Below are positions 48,861-60,800 of a DNA stretch of 64,000 nt, piece after piece. Both the position numbers and the translations under genes were made by a program. The notes under the pieces were generated by a model. The model made no database searches and was not told the DNA's origin. It saw only the letters and a list, made by a program, of their open reading frames with translations. The stretch is from Drouetiella sp036703255. Its GTDB lineage: Bacteria > Cyanobacteriota > Cyanobacteriia > Elainellales > Elainellaceae. The stretch is from contig DATNPL010000242.1 in assembly GCA_036703255.1 (NCBI GenBank), positions 30,529-94,528 on the forward strand. Direction: 5' to 3'. Every line of letters starts with the position of its first letter. Position 1 is the first letter of the stretch.

Positions 48861-51800
48861 TCAACGGATGATCAACGGTTGTGGTCTAGCAATGCCGTAG
48901 CCCTGAGCATAATCAATCCTTAGCGCCCGAATCCGCTCTAAAATTGCGTCATTCTCTACGAATTCAGCGATCGTCCGGATACCCATGACATTGCCAATAT
49001 GCGTAATGGCTGAAACGATGGCGTTATCGACAGAGTTCTCAACAATATTGCGAATAAAGCTTCCATCAATTTTGAGGTAATCCACAGGTAAAGACTTGAG
49101 GTAGGCAAACGACGACATCCCCGCCCCAAAATCGTCCAGCGCAAAGCGACATCCCAGTTGTTGAAGTTCCTGGATGAACTGGCTGGCTTTTGTTAGGTTA
49201 GCGATCGCCACAGTCTCGGTAATCTCAAAGCAAATACGCTGGGGTGAAATCGGGTGGAGAGCAAACTGCTCATGCAGAAAGTCAATAAATTGGTCATCGT
49301 TAATGCTAGAGCCAGAAAGGTTGATGGCATAAATGCTTTGATCATCATCAATGACTGTTGACCAATTCTCAAACAGCGTCCGCACGACCCAGCGATCAAT
49401 CAGGTGCATCAGGTTGTAGCGTTCTGCTGCTGGAATAAAGGCCATTGGTGGCACTAAATTTCCCTGCTCATCACGGAGCCGCAACAGCACTTCATAGTGA
49501 TCGCCGTTTTGAGCCGTCGGTATGATGGCAGCGATCGGTTGAGCATAAAGGCAAAAGTAATCGCTTTCCAATGCTTGAGTAATGCGGCTGACCCACTGCA
49601 TTTCCCCGCGCTGTTGCAGGCGCTCTTGGTCATCCGTCTGAGCCACGTACACGCGATTGCGTCCCCGGTTCTTCGCGGTATAGCAGGCTGCGTCAGCGGC
49701 ACTGATAATCTCTGCAAGACTCTCGCTATCGGCGTCGATGCCAACCAAGCCAATACTGGCTCCAATCGTAAAAACCTGCTCTTGCCAAACAAACCGAAAC
49801 TCTTGCACACACTCACGCAGCGCATTGGCAACTCGCAAGGCTTGCTCCAATGTACATTGATTGAGTAACACGCCAAATTCGTCACCTCCCAGCCGTGCCA
49901 ACGTATCGGCTTTACGAGTTTTCTCCTGCAACAATGTGGTAATTTGCCGCAGTAGTTCATCTCCAGCCACATGACCACACGTATCATTCACAATCTTGAA
50001 ACGGTCGAGATCGAGGTAGCATAACGCATGCACCTGGTGGTCTGACTTGGCAAGGTTCAAGGCTTGCTCAACCCGTCGCTCAAACTCCCAACGATTTACC
50101 AAGCCGGTTAGCGCGTCATGACTGGCTTGCCAAGTGAGTTGACGTGAAAGCATGCGAGTCTGAGTTACGTCATGAAAGACCATGACCGCCCCAATAATTT
50201 GTCCCTCTCGATCGTGGATGGGCGCGGCTGAATCTTCAATCGCAAGCTCCTGACCATGCCGAGCAATTAAAACGGTATGGTTCGCCAACGCCACAATTTG
50301 ATTGTCCTGTAACGCTGCTTCGATCGGGCTTGGCGCTAGTTCTCGCGTGACTTCATGCACAATTCTGAAGACTTCGGCAAGGGGCATTCCCTGAGCTTCG
50401 GCTTGAGTCCATCCAGTCAACGCTTCTGCAACTGGATTAAGATATTGAATGCTGCCAGTTGCGTCTGTGGTGATCACGGCATCGCCGATCGATCGCAAAG
50501 TGACCTGAGCTAATTCTTTTTCATGAAAGAGCCTTTCTTCGGTCTGTTTTAAGGCAGTAATATCCCGCCCCACCGACTGAAATTCCATGAATTGCCCTTG
50601 CTCATCAAACAGCATCCGGTTATGCCATAGAGTCCAGCGCACTTCATCCTCTACGACTACACGGTTTTCAATCACAACAATCGGATTGTCAGCATTCATA
50701 GAATTCACTAACTGAGCAACGCGCTCATGGTCTGCCTCAAAGATGGTGAACCGATAGTGGCTCCCGATCAGGGCTTCCAGCGATTGCCCAAAGTAAAGTG
50801 CGTAAGCTTGATTCGCAAAGGTGATGGTGCCGTCTGCTGCATATCGAGTAATTAGTTCCGTCTGATCTTCAACAATGGCGCGGTAGCGGACTTCGCTATG
50901 GTGTTGTAAGGCAAGTTCTGCCTGCTTGCGATCGCTAATATCGCGCACGATCAACAGTGCTTCGTTGTGATTAATGGCTGCTATGCGGACTTCTTCGTAC
51001 ACTAACTTGCCGTCTTTGAGGAAGGAATGTTCCCGCACTTGCAGTTCACCCGTCGTAATAGCCTGCTCAATGTCTTGTAGTTGGCACTGCCACAACTCTG
51101 GTGGCAGTACTTCAGCCACACTTTGATGAATCGGCGCAAAATTTCCCGCTTGAGCCCCCTTCGGCATGATGCATTCTAAACAAAGACCATCGCGTCTTAA
51201 TCGCAACAGCAAATCTGGAAGCGCTTGCAAAATAGCGCGGTTGTGCGCTTCACTTTGACGCAGGGCTTCCTCCATTTGCCGACGCTCAGTGATGTCGGCA
51301 AACGAAGTGACAACGGCGTAAGGTAGGGCTTCATGAGGATGAAATAACGGTTGAGTATTGATCGAAATCCAGGTCAGTTGGTTATCGGGTTTAGCAACGC
51401 CTAAAACGACATTACGGCAAGGCTCCCCAGTACGGAGTGTGACCATTGCAGGGCGCTGTTCAAGAGGAAACGGTGAACCATCTTCATTCATGATCTGCCA
51501 ATGTGGCTCAAGGGACGCTTTCCCCATGATCTGCTCGGCTGAAAATCCCAGTATGCGCTCGGCACTAGCATTACTGGCACAAATTTTCCCATCTGCATTT
51601 TGCAACATCACGCCCTCTGTCATTGCTGCAATGACAGAAGCGTAGCGTTCCTCACTGGCTTGTAACGCCGCTAATAGATTTTCCTTGACCTGAAACTGTG
51701 AGGCAAGCCGTAGGGTGTGGGTTAAAAAACCTGCCAGCAACTGCAACGTCTGAATGCTTTGCTCCGTGAAAGCCTCGGCTGTTGCTGAAAATGCCTTTAG

Positions 51801-53018
51801 AATACCAATTGCCTTTCCTAATGGCTGAGACAACGGTACAACAACCATTGACCGAATGCCCATGCGCCGACAAGCGGCAAGATCAACTCGTGCATCGGTT
51901 TCAGTATCATCGCAGCATAAAATTTCGCCCGTCTCCACACATCGTCCTGATAAACTCGTGGCTATCTTGAGCCTTAACCCGACATGCGCAGCAGCCACAC
52001 CGTTGGCAGCGCGATAGACAAGCTCATCGCCTTCCACCATTTCGATCACAGAACCACTAGCATGAGTCAGTTCCTGAATGCGATCAACAATTACCGCCAT
52101 GACTGCATCCAGATTCGGACTGAGCGCTGCAATTTCTTGTTGAATCTCAATTATCGTCGTCTGCTGCGATTTTAACTGTAAAATGCTCTCTGCGTGCCTG
52201 TGCTCGGTAACATCTCGGAAGCTCAACACTTTACCGATACAGCAATCATCCAGCCACTGGGGGCGAGAGTAGCATTCAAAAACTTGCCCATGCTTGAGTT
52301 CAAGCAGGTCACAGGTTTCGCGCTCCAATTGACCCAGCATTTCGCTAGTCACTTGCAAAAATGCTTCTGGGTCTTTAAGTTGATCGATCGCAAAAGAGAC
52401 GATTGACTCCTCTTGTCCATTTCTCAAAGCTTCTAAAATAGAGTTAGGAATGCCCCACATTTCAATAAAGCGGGGATTGAAATTGACGGTCTTTCCTTGA
52501 CGATCTAAAACCAAAATACCTTCTGCGGTTGCTTCCAATGTTGCTTGCAGCATTGCATTGGACTGAGCCAGTTGAGCCGTACGCTCTGCAACTTTGGTTT
52601 CGAGTGCTTCGTTGACATGGCGCAAGCGTTCTTCAGTGCTTTGCAGCGCAAGTTCGGTTTGCGTGCGTGCGGTAATGTCTTTTGTCATTAAAACAACCTT
52701 CTCTACATTGCCTGTACCAGCCTTAACAGGGTAAGAAGCCCCCTCTAGCCAGTGAGGACAACCCGTATCACCATTAGTGGTGAGCTTGTAACAGATTGGG
52801 AATAAGGTTACAATTTCTCCTGCAAAGCCCTGTTGCAGATAAGGTAAGTAACCAGAAGTAATCACTTGGGCATCTTGCAGCACGTTGTAGTCTCCTAAGA
52901 CAGCACGGAAATCACTCCAAATAGTTTCCCATGAGCGATTGGTATAAGGGAGTGTCCCATCAGGTGCGTAAAGCTGCATCATGTAGGACGCTTGGTTAAA
53001 CATGCTGTTCTGACTCAT
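48861..53018 (-). CDS. PAS-GAF-PAS-GGDEF-EAL signalling protein
   Basis: 1385 residues, soluble. From the N terminus: PAS domains, GAF (about 300-430), several more PAS domains (up to about 930), GGDEF with RLGGDEFGVLL near 1042, and EAL from about 1175 to the end. The EAL domain has YEVLLRLRD instead of YEALLR at the signature position and keeps ALDDFGAGMSSFAYLKSLP, so it may hydrolyse c-di-GMP. Both synthesis and degradation of c-di-GMP are possible; sensor domains would set the balance. It is transcribed away from the kinase genes at 53980. No HAMP or membrane segment was seen. Confidence 0.88.
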   Translation of the reverse strand: MSQNSMFNQASYMMQLYAPDGTLPYTNRSWETIWSDFRAVLGDYNVLQDAQVITSGYLPYLQQGFAGEIVTLFPICYKLTTNGDTGCPHWLEGASYPVKAGTGNVEKVVLMTKDITARTQTELALQSTEERLRHVNEALETKVAERTAQLAQSNAMLQATLEATAEGILVLDRQGKTVNFNPRFIEMWGIPNSILEALRNGQEESIVSFAIDQLKDPEAFLQVTSEMLGQLERETCDLLELKHGQVFECYSRPQWLDDCCIGKVLSFRDVTEHRHAESILQLKSQQTTIIEIQQEIAALSPNLDAVMAVIVDRIQELTHASGSVIEMVEGDELVYRAANGVAAAHVGLRLKIATSLSGRCVETGEILCCDDTETDARVDLAACRRMGIRSMVVVPLSQPLGKAIGILKAFSATAEAFTEQSIQTLQLLAGFLTHTLRLASQFQVKENLLAALQASEERYASVIAAMTEGVMLQNADGKICASNASAERILGFSAEQIMGKASLEPHWQIMNEDGSPFPLEQRPAMVTLRTGEPCRNVVLGVAKPDNQLTWISINTQPLFHPHEALPYAVVTSFADITERRQMEEALRQSEAHNRAILQALPDLLLRLRRDGLCLECIMPKGAQAGNFAPIHQSVAEVLPPELWQCQLQDIEQAITTGELQVREHSFLKDGKLVYEEVRIAAINHNEALLIVRDISDRKQAELALQHHSEVRYRAIVEDQTELITRYAADGTITFANQAYALYFGQSLEALIGSHYRFTIFEADHERVAQLVNSMNADNPIVVIENRVVVEDEVRWTLWHNRMLFDEQGQFMEFQSVGRDITALKQTEERLFHEKELAQVTLRSIGDAVITTDATGSIQYLNPVAEALTGWTQAEAQGMPLAEVFRIVHEVTRELAPSPIEAALQDNQIVALANHTVLIARHGQELAIEDSAAPIHDREGQIIGAVMVFHDVTQTRMLSRQLTWQASHDALTGLVNRWEFERRVEQALNLAKSDHQVHALCYLDLDRFKIVNDTCGHVAGDELLRQITTLLQEKTRKADTLARLGGDEFGVLLNQCTLEQALRVANALRECVQEFRFVWQEQVFTIGASIGLVGIDADSESLAEIISAADAACYTAKNRGRNRVYVAQTDDQERLQQRGEMQWVSRITQALESDYFCLYAQPIAAIIPTAQNGDHYEVLLRLRDEQGNLVPPMAFIPAAERYNLMHLIDRWVVRTLFENWSTVIDDDQSIYAINLSGSSINDDQFIDFLHEQFALHPISPQRICFEITETVAIANLTKASQFIQELQQLGCRFALDDFGAGMSSFAYLKSLPVDYLKIDGSFIRNIVENSVDNAIVSAITHIGNVMGIRTIAEFVENDAILERIRALRIDYAQGYGIARPQPLIIR

Positions 53019-53979
53019 GAAGCTTTTGACTGAGTAGTTGGCACACTAAGTGCATTTGCTTAGATGAACAAACCTTCTGCCTAATGACGATGCAGATCAT
53101 GCCTGTCATTGCCTCAACAGCACAACTTGTGTCCTTTGAATAAGTAGTTGAGATCACAAAAACACCTACATTTAAAGAATGCCGATCTGACCCATAGCTT
53201 AGGCAAACAAGGAAGTTTCGAAAGCTGATGAGTTTTAGCATTCGCGCCACTAGGACTTGACAGGAACTTCATATTCTCAAGCCCTAGTGTGCATCCATAC
53301 GATGGGACTGCTTCAGATGTGTGGCTTCACGACTACATGAAACCTATGCTTTCAATCATTGTGTGTTTCAGTCATGCTGATTTACTTTAATCTAGTGACC
53401 GTGGGGCACTTCGTAACTCGTAGCTCCACGCGTTTAAAGCACTCACGTATCCTGTACTCAGTAATCCTCTGAGCAATCCATAACCTCAAAAAAGGTGTCA
53501 TCAGTAATCTTACGTTGTTATTACCCTGACCCAGCCTGTACTCAGTAATTCTTGCAAGGAGCGATTGGTCATCTCAGTAGAAAGCAGAGTGCGTGAAGTT
53601 AGTAGGCGATTGCAGTCATTTTCTGGTGATTTAGCCACGGGCGCATCCAATGGTTAGGGCTGTTCCAGCGCATAAAATGCCTGGTTACAAGAGCCAAGTC
53701 CGCCGATGCAGATGCTAGTTCTCATAACCTGCCGCCGCAGGTTTCATTCTTATTAGAGGGTTTCCAACCGCCCTCGCTTAACTGTCGGGTATGGTTACAT
53801 TCCCTTGTATTAAAGAATCGCTGCCCAATGAGGCTGGATAGATGAATGTTTTGGTTGGTGTTTGTGAAGCTCCCTAAACTCCTACAATAAGCTGTTGGTA
53901 AGCTTTGGTGTTTATTTTATGACTAGTATTGGGCATCATTGCTTATGATTAATTGTAGGTATCGCCATAGGCGGAATGT
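53019..53979. other. Long intergenic region with a short direct repeat
   Basis: About 960 bp between two divergent signalling genes. CCTGTACTCAGTAAT occurs near 53449 and again near 53534. No ORF with family features; a promoter region for both flanking genes must lie here, but I could not point to a consensus. Confidence 0.4.
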
Positions 53980-55441
53980 ATGCTGGAGGATGGGTTTCTA
54001 CGAATTCTGTTAATTGAGGATAGCCTAGAGGATGCTGATCTCTTACAAGAATTTCTGGAAAACGCTGAGCAAACGAGCTGGAAAGTGACCGTTGCAGGAA
54101 AATTGAGGCTAGCCCTGGAACAACTACATTCCCAAAGCTTTCATGTGATTCTGTCTGCGCTCTTTCTGCCCGATGCCCATGGCATGGAGACCGTCATCCA
54201 ACTTCATGCGGCGGCCCCAACCTTACCAATTGTCGTGCTGACCAGTCTTAAAGACGAAGGAGTTGCATTAGAGGCCGTGCGGCAAGGCGCACAAGATTAT
54301 CTTGTCAAAGGGCAAATTAATACCTATGCTGTGACTCGATCCATTCGCTATGCGATCGAGCGGGCACGGATGCAACAGGTAATGCATCAACAGTCGGTTG
54401 CGATCGCAACCTCGACTGAAGGCATTGCCATTTTAGACACCCAATGGAACTATGTGTCTGTCAACGAAGCCTATGCCAAAATCTATGGGTGCGAAATGTC
54501 TAGTCTCTTGCGACCTACCAACTGGACATTTCACTATCACCCTAGGGAGCAAGCCCGTATTATCGCTGAGGTGGAGCAGCATCTGCAACAGCACGGATTC
54601 TGGCACGGAGAAGTCGTTGGATACAAAGATAACCGTCAACCTTTTGACCAAGAACTGTCAATTACCTTGTTGTTGAATGGTGGAGCGGTCTGCATTCTCA
54701 AAGACATTAGCAATTACAAACGAGCAGAAGCCGCTATACAAGAAACCTTACAGCAAGCAAGAGCATTGCATCAGCTAAAGTCTGAATTTATTACTATGGT
54801 TTCCCATGAATTTCGCACACCGCTAAGCGTGATCTTGACAGCAACGGAAGCGTTAAAATGCTACGCTCACCAGTGGCCTCTAGAAAAGAACCAGCCTCGC
54901 TACGATCGCATCATTGCTGGTGTGCAACGCATGACTGAGTTGCTCGACGAGATGTTGTTTATAAACCACTCAGAGGAAGAATAGGCTAAACTTAGAACCA
55001 TTCTGCCAGGAATTAGTGGCGACCTGCACAACCAGCCAACACTCCATTTTCTTTTATAGCCAGGGCAGTGATAGGCAGGTTTGGCTTGATCCAACCCTCT
55101 TGCAATCCATGCTTACTCATTTACTTTCCAATGCGATCGGATATTTTGTCGAGAGCGGCAAGGTGGCGTTTGAGTTAACATATGCTCCCAAGCATTTAAC
55201 ATTCTCCATTCAAGATGAAGGCATTGGCATTCCTCTGGAAGACCAGGGCAAATTGTTCAGCCCGTTTCATCGCGGTAGCAATATTGGCAATAGTCCTGAG
55301 ACGGGCATGGAGTTAGCAATTGTGAAGCAATGTGTGGAACAATGCCAAGGTGTTAGTCAGGTAAACCAGGGCACTTTAGTCAGAGTGACGTTGCCCTTTG
55401 CTTCATTAGAGCTGAGCCATGACCAAGATTTTGGTAATTGA
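53980..55441 (+). pseudogene. Histidine kinase with pseudo-receiver, split by a frameshift
   Basis: The first frame (53980-54984) gives a receiver domain (about 8-125), a PAS domain (about 145-245), and a HisKA with MVSHEFRTPLSVI near 270. In the receiver, the phosphoacceptor Asp is replaced by Ala (HVILSALFLPDAHG, A60), while EDS and K are kept. The frame stops with TAG at 54982 after INHSEEE; one frame over, RLNLEPFCQELVATCTTSQH continues into a HATPase domain (FSIQDEGIGIPLEDQGK, TGMELAIVKQCVEQ) that ends at 55441. So one gene was split by a single-base shift near 54965-54984, or the sequence has an error. It overlaps the next gene by 23 nt. Confidence 0.75.
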
Positions 55442-56567
55442 AGACGAGCCTTCTTTACGCGAGGAGATCCTCGATCTATTAGAAGCTGAAGGCTTTGAAG
55501 TGATGGGAGTTGAGGACGGAGTCGCCGGGGTTACGTTGGCTCAAACTCACCCCCTTGACCTGATCCTCTGCGATATCATGCTACCCGAAGCAGATGGCTA
55601 TGAAGTATTGGAGACCTTACGCCAACACCCCGACACTGCTCTGATTCCGTTGATTTTTCTTACTGCTAAAGCGACTCGCGACGATATTCGACAGGGGATG
55701 AACTTAGGTGCAGATGATTATTTAACGAAACCCTTTAGGACGGCTGAATTGCTTAACGCCATTACCGCTCGCTTGGTTAAGCAAGCACCGATTGTTCAGA
55801 TCCATCAAAAAATGAAGGAGCTTCAGTACTCCACCACACTCAATGAGGAGTTTCTTGGTACTGCATCACAAGAGTTGCGAGGACCCGCGACCAATATGAT
55901 GATGGCGTTGAAACTTCTGAGTCATGCCTCAAGCCCAGAGCAAACGCAACGCTATATCGATCGCTTACAGCAGGAGTGCTCCCGCGAAATTAATCTGATC
56001 AATGACTTGCTCGATTTGCACTATTTGAGCACCAACAAACGCTCGCTGCGCGTGGAACCGCTAAATTTACAAACGTGGATTCCAGTAATCATCGAACCTT
56101 TCAAAACAAAGACTCAAAAACGTCAACAGACTCTTTGGAGCAATATTCCACCCTACTTGCCAATGCCAATCTTAGACGTAGCAGACTTCAAGCGCATTTT
56201 GAGTGAGCTGCTCAACAATGCGTGTAAATACACGGCACCAGGCGGCAAAATTATCTTGGAAGCTCGCTACGATTTAACGGCAGCTGAGCCAATTGATGAG
56301 AACGGACAAATGATCACCCTCATTGTTAGCAACGAAGCGGAGATTGCGGAGGCATTTATTCCAAATCTGTTTCAATCATTTTATCGGGCGCCAGGGGGTG
56401 ATCAATGGCACCAAGGCGGCAATGGTCTAGGTTTAACACTGGTTGAGAAATTAGTCAGACGGTTGAGCGGTAAGGTTCAAATCAGCAGCAAAGCGGGTTG
56501 GACTCAGCTTACGATTCAACTGCCTGTGCAAACTAATTTGCCTGTTGACTCAGCTGCTACTCAATGA
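55419..56567 (+). CDS. Receiver plus degenerate histidine kinase
   Basis: 382 residues. The receiver (about 1-120) is normal: IEDEP, LDLILCDIMLPEADG (D), FLTAK, KPF. The following HisKA region reads EEFLGTASQELRGPATNMMM, where the phosphoacceptor histidine of S-H-E-L-R is a glutamine (Q151). The HATPase part (SELLNNACKYTAPGG, NGLGLTLVEKL) keeps N and G boxes. So it may bind ATP but cannot autophosphorylate by the usual route, and may act as a regulator or scaffold. Located directly after the split kinase, overlapping it. Confidence 0.85.
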   Translation: MTKILVIEDEPSLREEILDLLEAEGFEVMGVEDGVAGVTLAQTHPLDLILCDIMLPEADGYEVLETLRQHPDTALIPLIFLTAKATRDDIRQGMNLGADDYLTKPFRTAELLNAITARLVKQAPIVQIHQKMKELQYSTTLNEEFLGTASQELRGPATNMMMALKLLSHASSPEQTQRYIDRLQQECSREINLINDLLDLHYLSTNKRSLRVEPLNLQTWIPVIIEPFKTKTQKRQQTLWSNIPPYLPMPILDVADFKRILSELLNNACKYTAPGGKIILEARYDLTAAEPIDENGQMITLIVSNEAEIAEAFIPNLFQSFYRAPGGDQWHQGGNGLGLTLVEKLVRRLSGKVQISSKAGWTQLTIQLPVQTNLPVDSAATQ

Positions 56568-56618
56568 ACACGCACCATAGAAGATCTAACTCTATAAATA
56601 TTTACAGGAGAGGCTCAA

Positions 56619-57728
56619 TTATTTCGTTGCCGGGGAATCATTGCTAACTTCTATTACAATAACGGATCCTTTAGGGTGATTATCCTCCACCGCGATCCTG
56701 CCGCCATGTGCTTCGATCGCCATCTGACAAAAGGACAACCCCAATCCCATTTGGGGAATGTTTTCCATCAGAGCACCAATTTCATACTTTTCAAAAATTC
56801 GTTGTTTCAGTTCGTCAGCAATGCCTATACCCACATCCATCACTCGGATTTGGGTCGTCAAATCGTCTAAATAGTTGACCTGTATTGTCACTTGACTTCT
56901 AGACGGAGAAAATTTGATCGCATTAGACAATAAATTGTCTAATACTCGACGCAACAGGAGCGCGTCTGCCCAAATGAGTCTTTCGGGTGCTCGAATGTCA
57001 GAAACCACCTGAATCATTTTCTGAGCCGCGACTTCCTGCATATCGCTTATGCAATTCTTGACCAGATGGTTTAGCCCAATCTCCTCAAGCTTCAGAATCA
57101 TTTTACCAGACTCAAGCTTCGCTAACAGTAACAAGCTTTCAGTCAGCGATTGCAATTGTTGTTCAGCTATCTTGATGCGATTGACCCGACGCTGGTCAGG
57201 GTCAGGTAAGCTGGATCGGTCCAGCGCTTCGCAGGCAAGCACAATACTAGCCAGCGGATTACGCAGATCATGCACAATCATATCTGCCATATCTGATCGC
57301 ACTTTCAGAGAAGCTTTGAGAGCATCGTGCTGCTGCTTAAGGCGCAGCATCGAGCGAATTCTAGAGCGTAGCTCTACGGCGCTCACAGGCTTACTGATAA
57401 AGTCATCGGCTCCAGCATCAACGCAGCGAGCCAAATCTTCTTTAGAATCTAGGGCGGTGACCATAATGATGGGAATATGCTTCCAGTTAGGATTTCCCTT
57501 GATGCGGCTGCACACCTCAATACCATTTAGTCCTGGCATCATTACATCCAGCAAAATCACATCAGGCTGGCTTCGTTCTAGCCGTGCTAAAGCACCCATG
57601 CCACTAGAAGCATAGCTCAATTGGTAGCCGCAATTGTGCAGAATACCGCTGACGACTTCAAAACTATCTGGTTCGTCATCCACTAACAGGATTGTAGATC
57701 CTTGATTGTCTGCTTCAAAATCATTCAT
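56619..57728 (-). CDS. Receiver-histidine kinase
   Basis: 369 residues. Receiver (about 12-130): LLVDDEPDSF, PDVILLDVMMPGLNG, MVTALDS, SKPVSAVELRSRI. HisKA with MIVHDLRNPLASI near 158-170 (H-D-L-R-N-P-L type), HATPase with LLSNAIKFSPSRSQV, VGIGIADELKQRIFEKYEIG and GLGLSFCQMAI. All key residues are present. The gene converges on the Q151 kinase at 56567 and is preceded by a tandem 15-bp duplication. Typical response-regulator-fused kinase of a cyanobacterial phosphorelay. Confidence 0.92.
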   Translation of the reverse strand: MNDFEADNQGSTILLVDDEPDSFEVVSGILHNCGYQLSYASSGMGALARLERSQPDVILLDVMMPGLNGIEVCSRIKGNPNWKHIPIIMVTALDSKEDLARCVDAGADDFISKPVSAVELRSRIRSMLRLKQQHDALKASLKVRSDMADMIVHDLRNPLASIVLACEALDRSSLPDPDQRRVNRIKIAEQQLQSLTESLLLLAKLESGKMILKLEEIGLNHLVKNCISDMQEVAAQKMIQVVSDIRAPERLIWADALLLRRVLDNLLSNAIKFSPSRSQVTIQVNYLDDLTTQIRVMDVGIGIADELKQRIFEKYEIGALMENIPQMGLGLSFCQMAIEAHGGRIAVEDNHPKGSVIVIEVSNDSPATK

Positions 57729-57742
57729 GCCTGCATAACCGC

Positions 57743-57772
57743 AAAGCGCACTGAGTTAAAGCGCACTGAGTT
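57743..57772. repeat. Tandem 15-bp duplication upstream of the kinase start
   Basis: AAAGCGCACTGAGTT at 57743-57757 and again at 57758-57772, perfect. It lies 15 bp from the start codon at 57728 and could alter the ribosome-binding or operator region. Confidence 0.6.
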
Positions 57773-57874
57773 AAGTAATTATATTCTAGATTTAGAATCA
57801 TTTAAATGGACGTGAGCGCAACTTAGGGCATTACCTATCATCTTTAGAGTTCTCTTCAACATCAATAGATTCAA

Positions 57875-60800
57875 TTAGGGCAGTTGGAGGTATTTCTTCA
57901 TCGTGCTGACCAAATAGATCGGGCTGATTGGTTTGGTTAAATAATCATCAGCCCCTGCCGCTAAACATCTCTCCTCATCCTCTGGCATGGCTAGAGCCGT
58001 CACTGCCAGAATCGGAATGTGCCTGTCTTGTTCTTGCGATCGAATTTGGCGGATTGCTTCCAATCCATCCATACCTGGCATTTGAATATCCATCAGAATC
58101 AGGTTGAAGGACTGTGCCTGGGCAAGCTGAGTCGCTTGTAGACCATTGCGGGCAACCACAATCTCAAATCCTTTCAAGTTTAAATACGCTGTTAGTGTCT
58201 CAATATTATCCAGATTGTCTTCTACCAGTAGAACAATCGGTTTCTTTACTGCGTGTTGTGTTTCTATAGGTAAGGATTTTGCGCCCGTTTTGGCAGCAGT
58301 AACGGTATCAGAGAGAATCTTGGCTCGGTTGGGTGAGTTGGCATGTTTCCAAGGTAGCAACACTGTAAATTGACTGCCTTGACCAATAGTGCTACGGATC
58401 GTCACAATACCTTTGTGTAGCTCAACAATTCGCCGGACTAAGGCCAAGCCTAAACCAGTGCCAGAGTAGTGCCGGGACAAACTGCTATCGATTTGGACAA
58501 AGGGCTGAAACAGCTTATCAATGTTTTCTGTCGCAATCCCGATACCGGTATCAATCACGCTGAAGCTTAATGATTGCTCTGCTGCATTGCCTTCTACTGT
58601 TAGCGTCACAGAGCCACCACTGGGTGTAAATTTGACAGCGTTGCTCAGCAGGTTGAGCAACGCCTGCCGGATGAGCCGCTCGTCTACTTCGATGTAAGCC
58701 AGATCGGAAGGCAGGTTAAGGGTAAAACTAATCTGCTTTCTGAAGGCTTGCTGTTGAATAAATGGAATCGTGCTTTGACAGAGCTGCTGTGCTGAGACAG
58801 GAGCCATTTGTAGCTCCAGTTTACCGGACTCGATTTTAGCTAGATCGAGAATGTCATTAATGAGCACCAATAAATGCTGTCCGTTGATTTGAATTGTATT
58901 TAAGGCACGCTGCTGTTGCTCGGTTAAATCGCCATAGATTCTTTCTTGTAAGACTTCAGATAGCCCTAGAACAGAGTTGAGAGGAGTGCGGAGTTCGTGA
59001 CTCATGTTCGCCAGGAATTCATCTTTAAGTCGTGTGGCACGAGCAAGTTCAGCATTGGTAATGGTCAGTCGTTCATTAATCTTACGTAGTTCCTCCTCGG
59101 TTCGTTTAGTGTTTGTGACATCAAAGATCACGCCAACAATATGCAACGTTTGCCCAATGGCGTCGATGGCGGTGCTGCCTTGCTCCAGCAAATAGCGCTT
59201 CTCTTGTGTTGTGGGGATATAAATGCCATATTCGATCTGAAAGGGCTGTTGATTCGTGATTGCCGCTTGAATCGTTTCGATGACCCGATCGTGATCTTCC
59301 GGCACAATCAGTAAGCTCATTGGACAGACGCTGTTTTGCTTCGCGAGGTCTGCGGGATTAAGCTGGTATAACGTCGTCAAGCGATCGTTAAAAAGGACAA
59401 GTTTATTATTTTGAGAGGGATACAACGTATAGACAAGTCCCGGTAAGTTTTCTGCTAACGTACGGTATGATAATTCACTCGCTTGAAGCGCTATTTGGTC
59501 TTGCTTCCGTTGGCTAATATCCCGTGCAGCGGCTAGAAATGCCTTTTTGTCTTGCCAGGTAATTTCTTCAATACGCACTTCAACTGTACGCAAGCTACCA
59601 TCACGATGAGGAATATCTAGTTCAAACGTCTTTTCTAAGGTGATCGGAACTCCCAACAAGGCACCCTGACAGTATGGCTGCTGGCAATCGAAAATCTTCT
59701 CAGCAGCTGGATTGCCGAAAAGAATCTGCCCGTGGGGATTGAGAATCAGGATGCCATCGACTGTCTTAGAAATGATTTCTTTGAGGCGCTTTTCGCTAGT
59801 TTGCAGTCGGTGCTCAATTTCTTTGCGATCGCTAATGTCTTCGACTACCGTCAAGTCACTGATGGGGGCACCCGCAACGTCATAAAGCAGCGATACTGTA
59901 AAACTAACCCACTGCGGTTGACCATCCTTGCGGATATAGCGGCTTTCAGCCGTCATGGATGCCAACTCACCTTGATATAACTGAGTCAGCTGGATTTGAT
60001 TGACGGTCAAATCATCTGGATGAATCAAATCTCGCCAGGACATTTTGAGTAGCTCCGCTTGAGCATAGCCCGTCAGATCACAAAAGCGTTGGTTGACTTG
60101 AAGATATGTTCCTGATGGATGACATTGGCTAATGCCGACAGCTGCCTGTTCAAACAAAGCCCGGTAGCGCATTTCACTTTCGCTCAAGGCGGCTGTGCGT
60201 TGAATAATTCTGGCTTCTAGCTCATGGTTGAGTTGTTGGAGTGCCTGTTCGGCGAGTTTGCGATCGCTGATATTTGTTGCGATCACTGTCACAACCCAGC
60301 AGCGATCATCCTCATGCCAGTGAGATGTGACTGTATCTGAAATCCATCGAGTCGAGCCATCCGGATGGTAAAAGCGATATTCCAACGTGATTTCTGTCTC
60401 TGCTTTAATTGCCGCAAGCATTGGCTTATGAATAACGTGCCAATCTTCTGCAGTAATACCTGACAACCAAGTTTCAGCCAGAAAGTCGTCTGGAGCATAG
60501 CCAAAGATCTGTTCGCTTCCGGTGGAATGGTACTCAGTTTCCCAAGCCCCATTTTCATACAATCGAAAATGTCCAATTGAAGCACCGGCACTGCTCAATA
60601 CATCATTGAGGCGGGCTTCTGAAGCTTGTCTTGCCAGCTCAGCCTGCTTGCGATCCTGAATATCTTGAACTATGGCAAGGTAATACGCAATGGTTCCAGA
60701 GACATTGAAGACAGGAGAGACTGTAACCTGGCACCAACGTAGCTCTCCATTTTTACAGAGCATCCGATTCTCGATCGTAAACGAATCAAGTTTACTGGCT

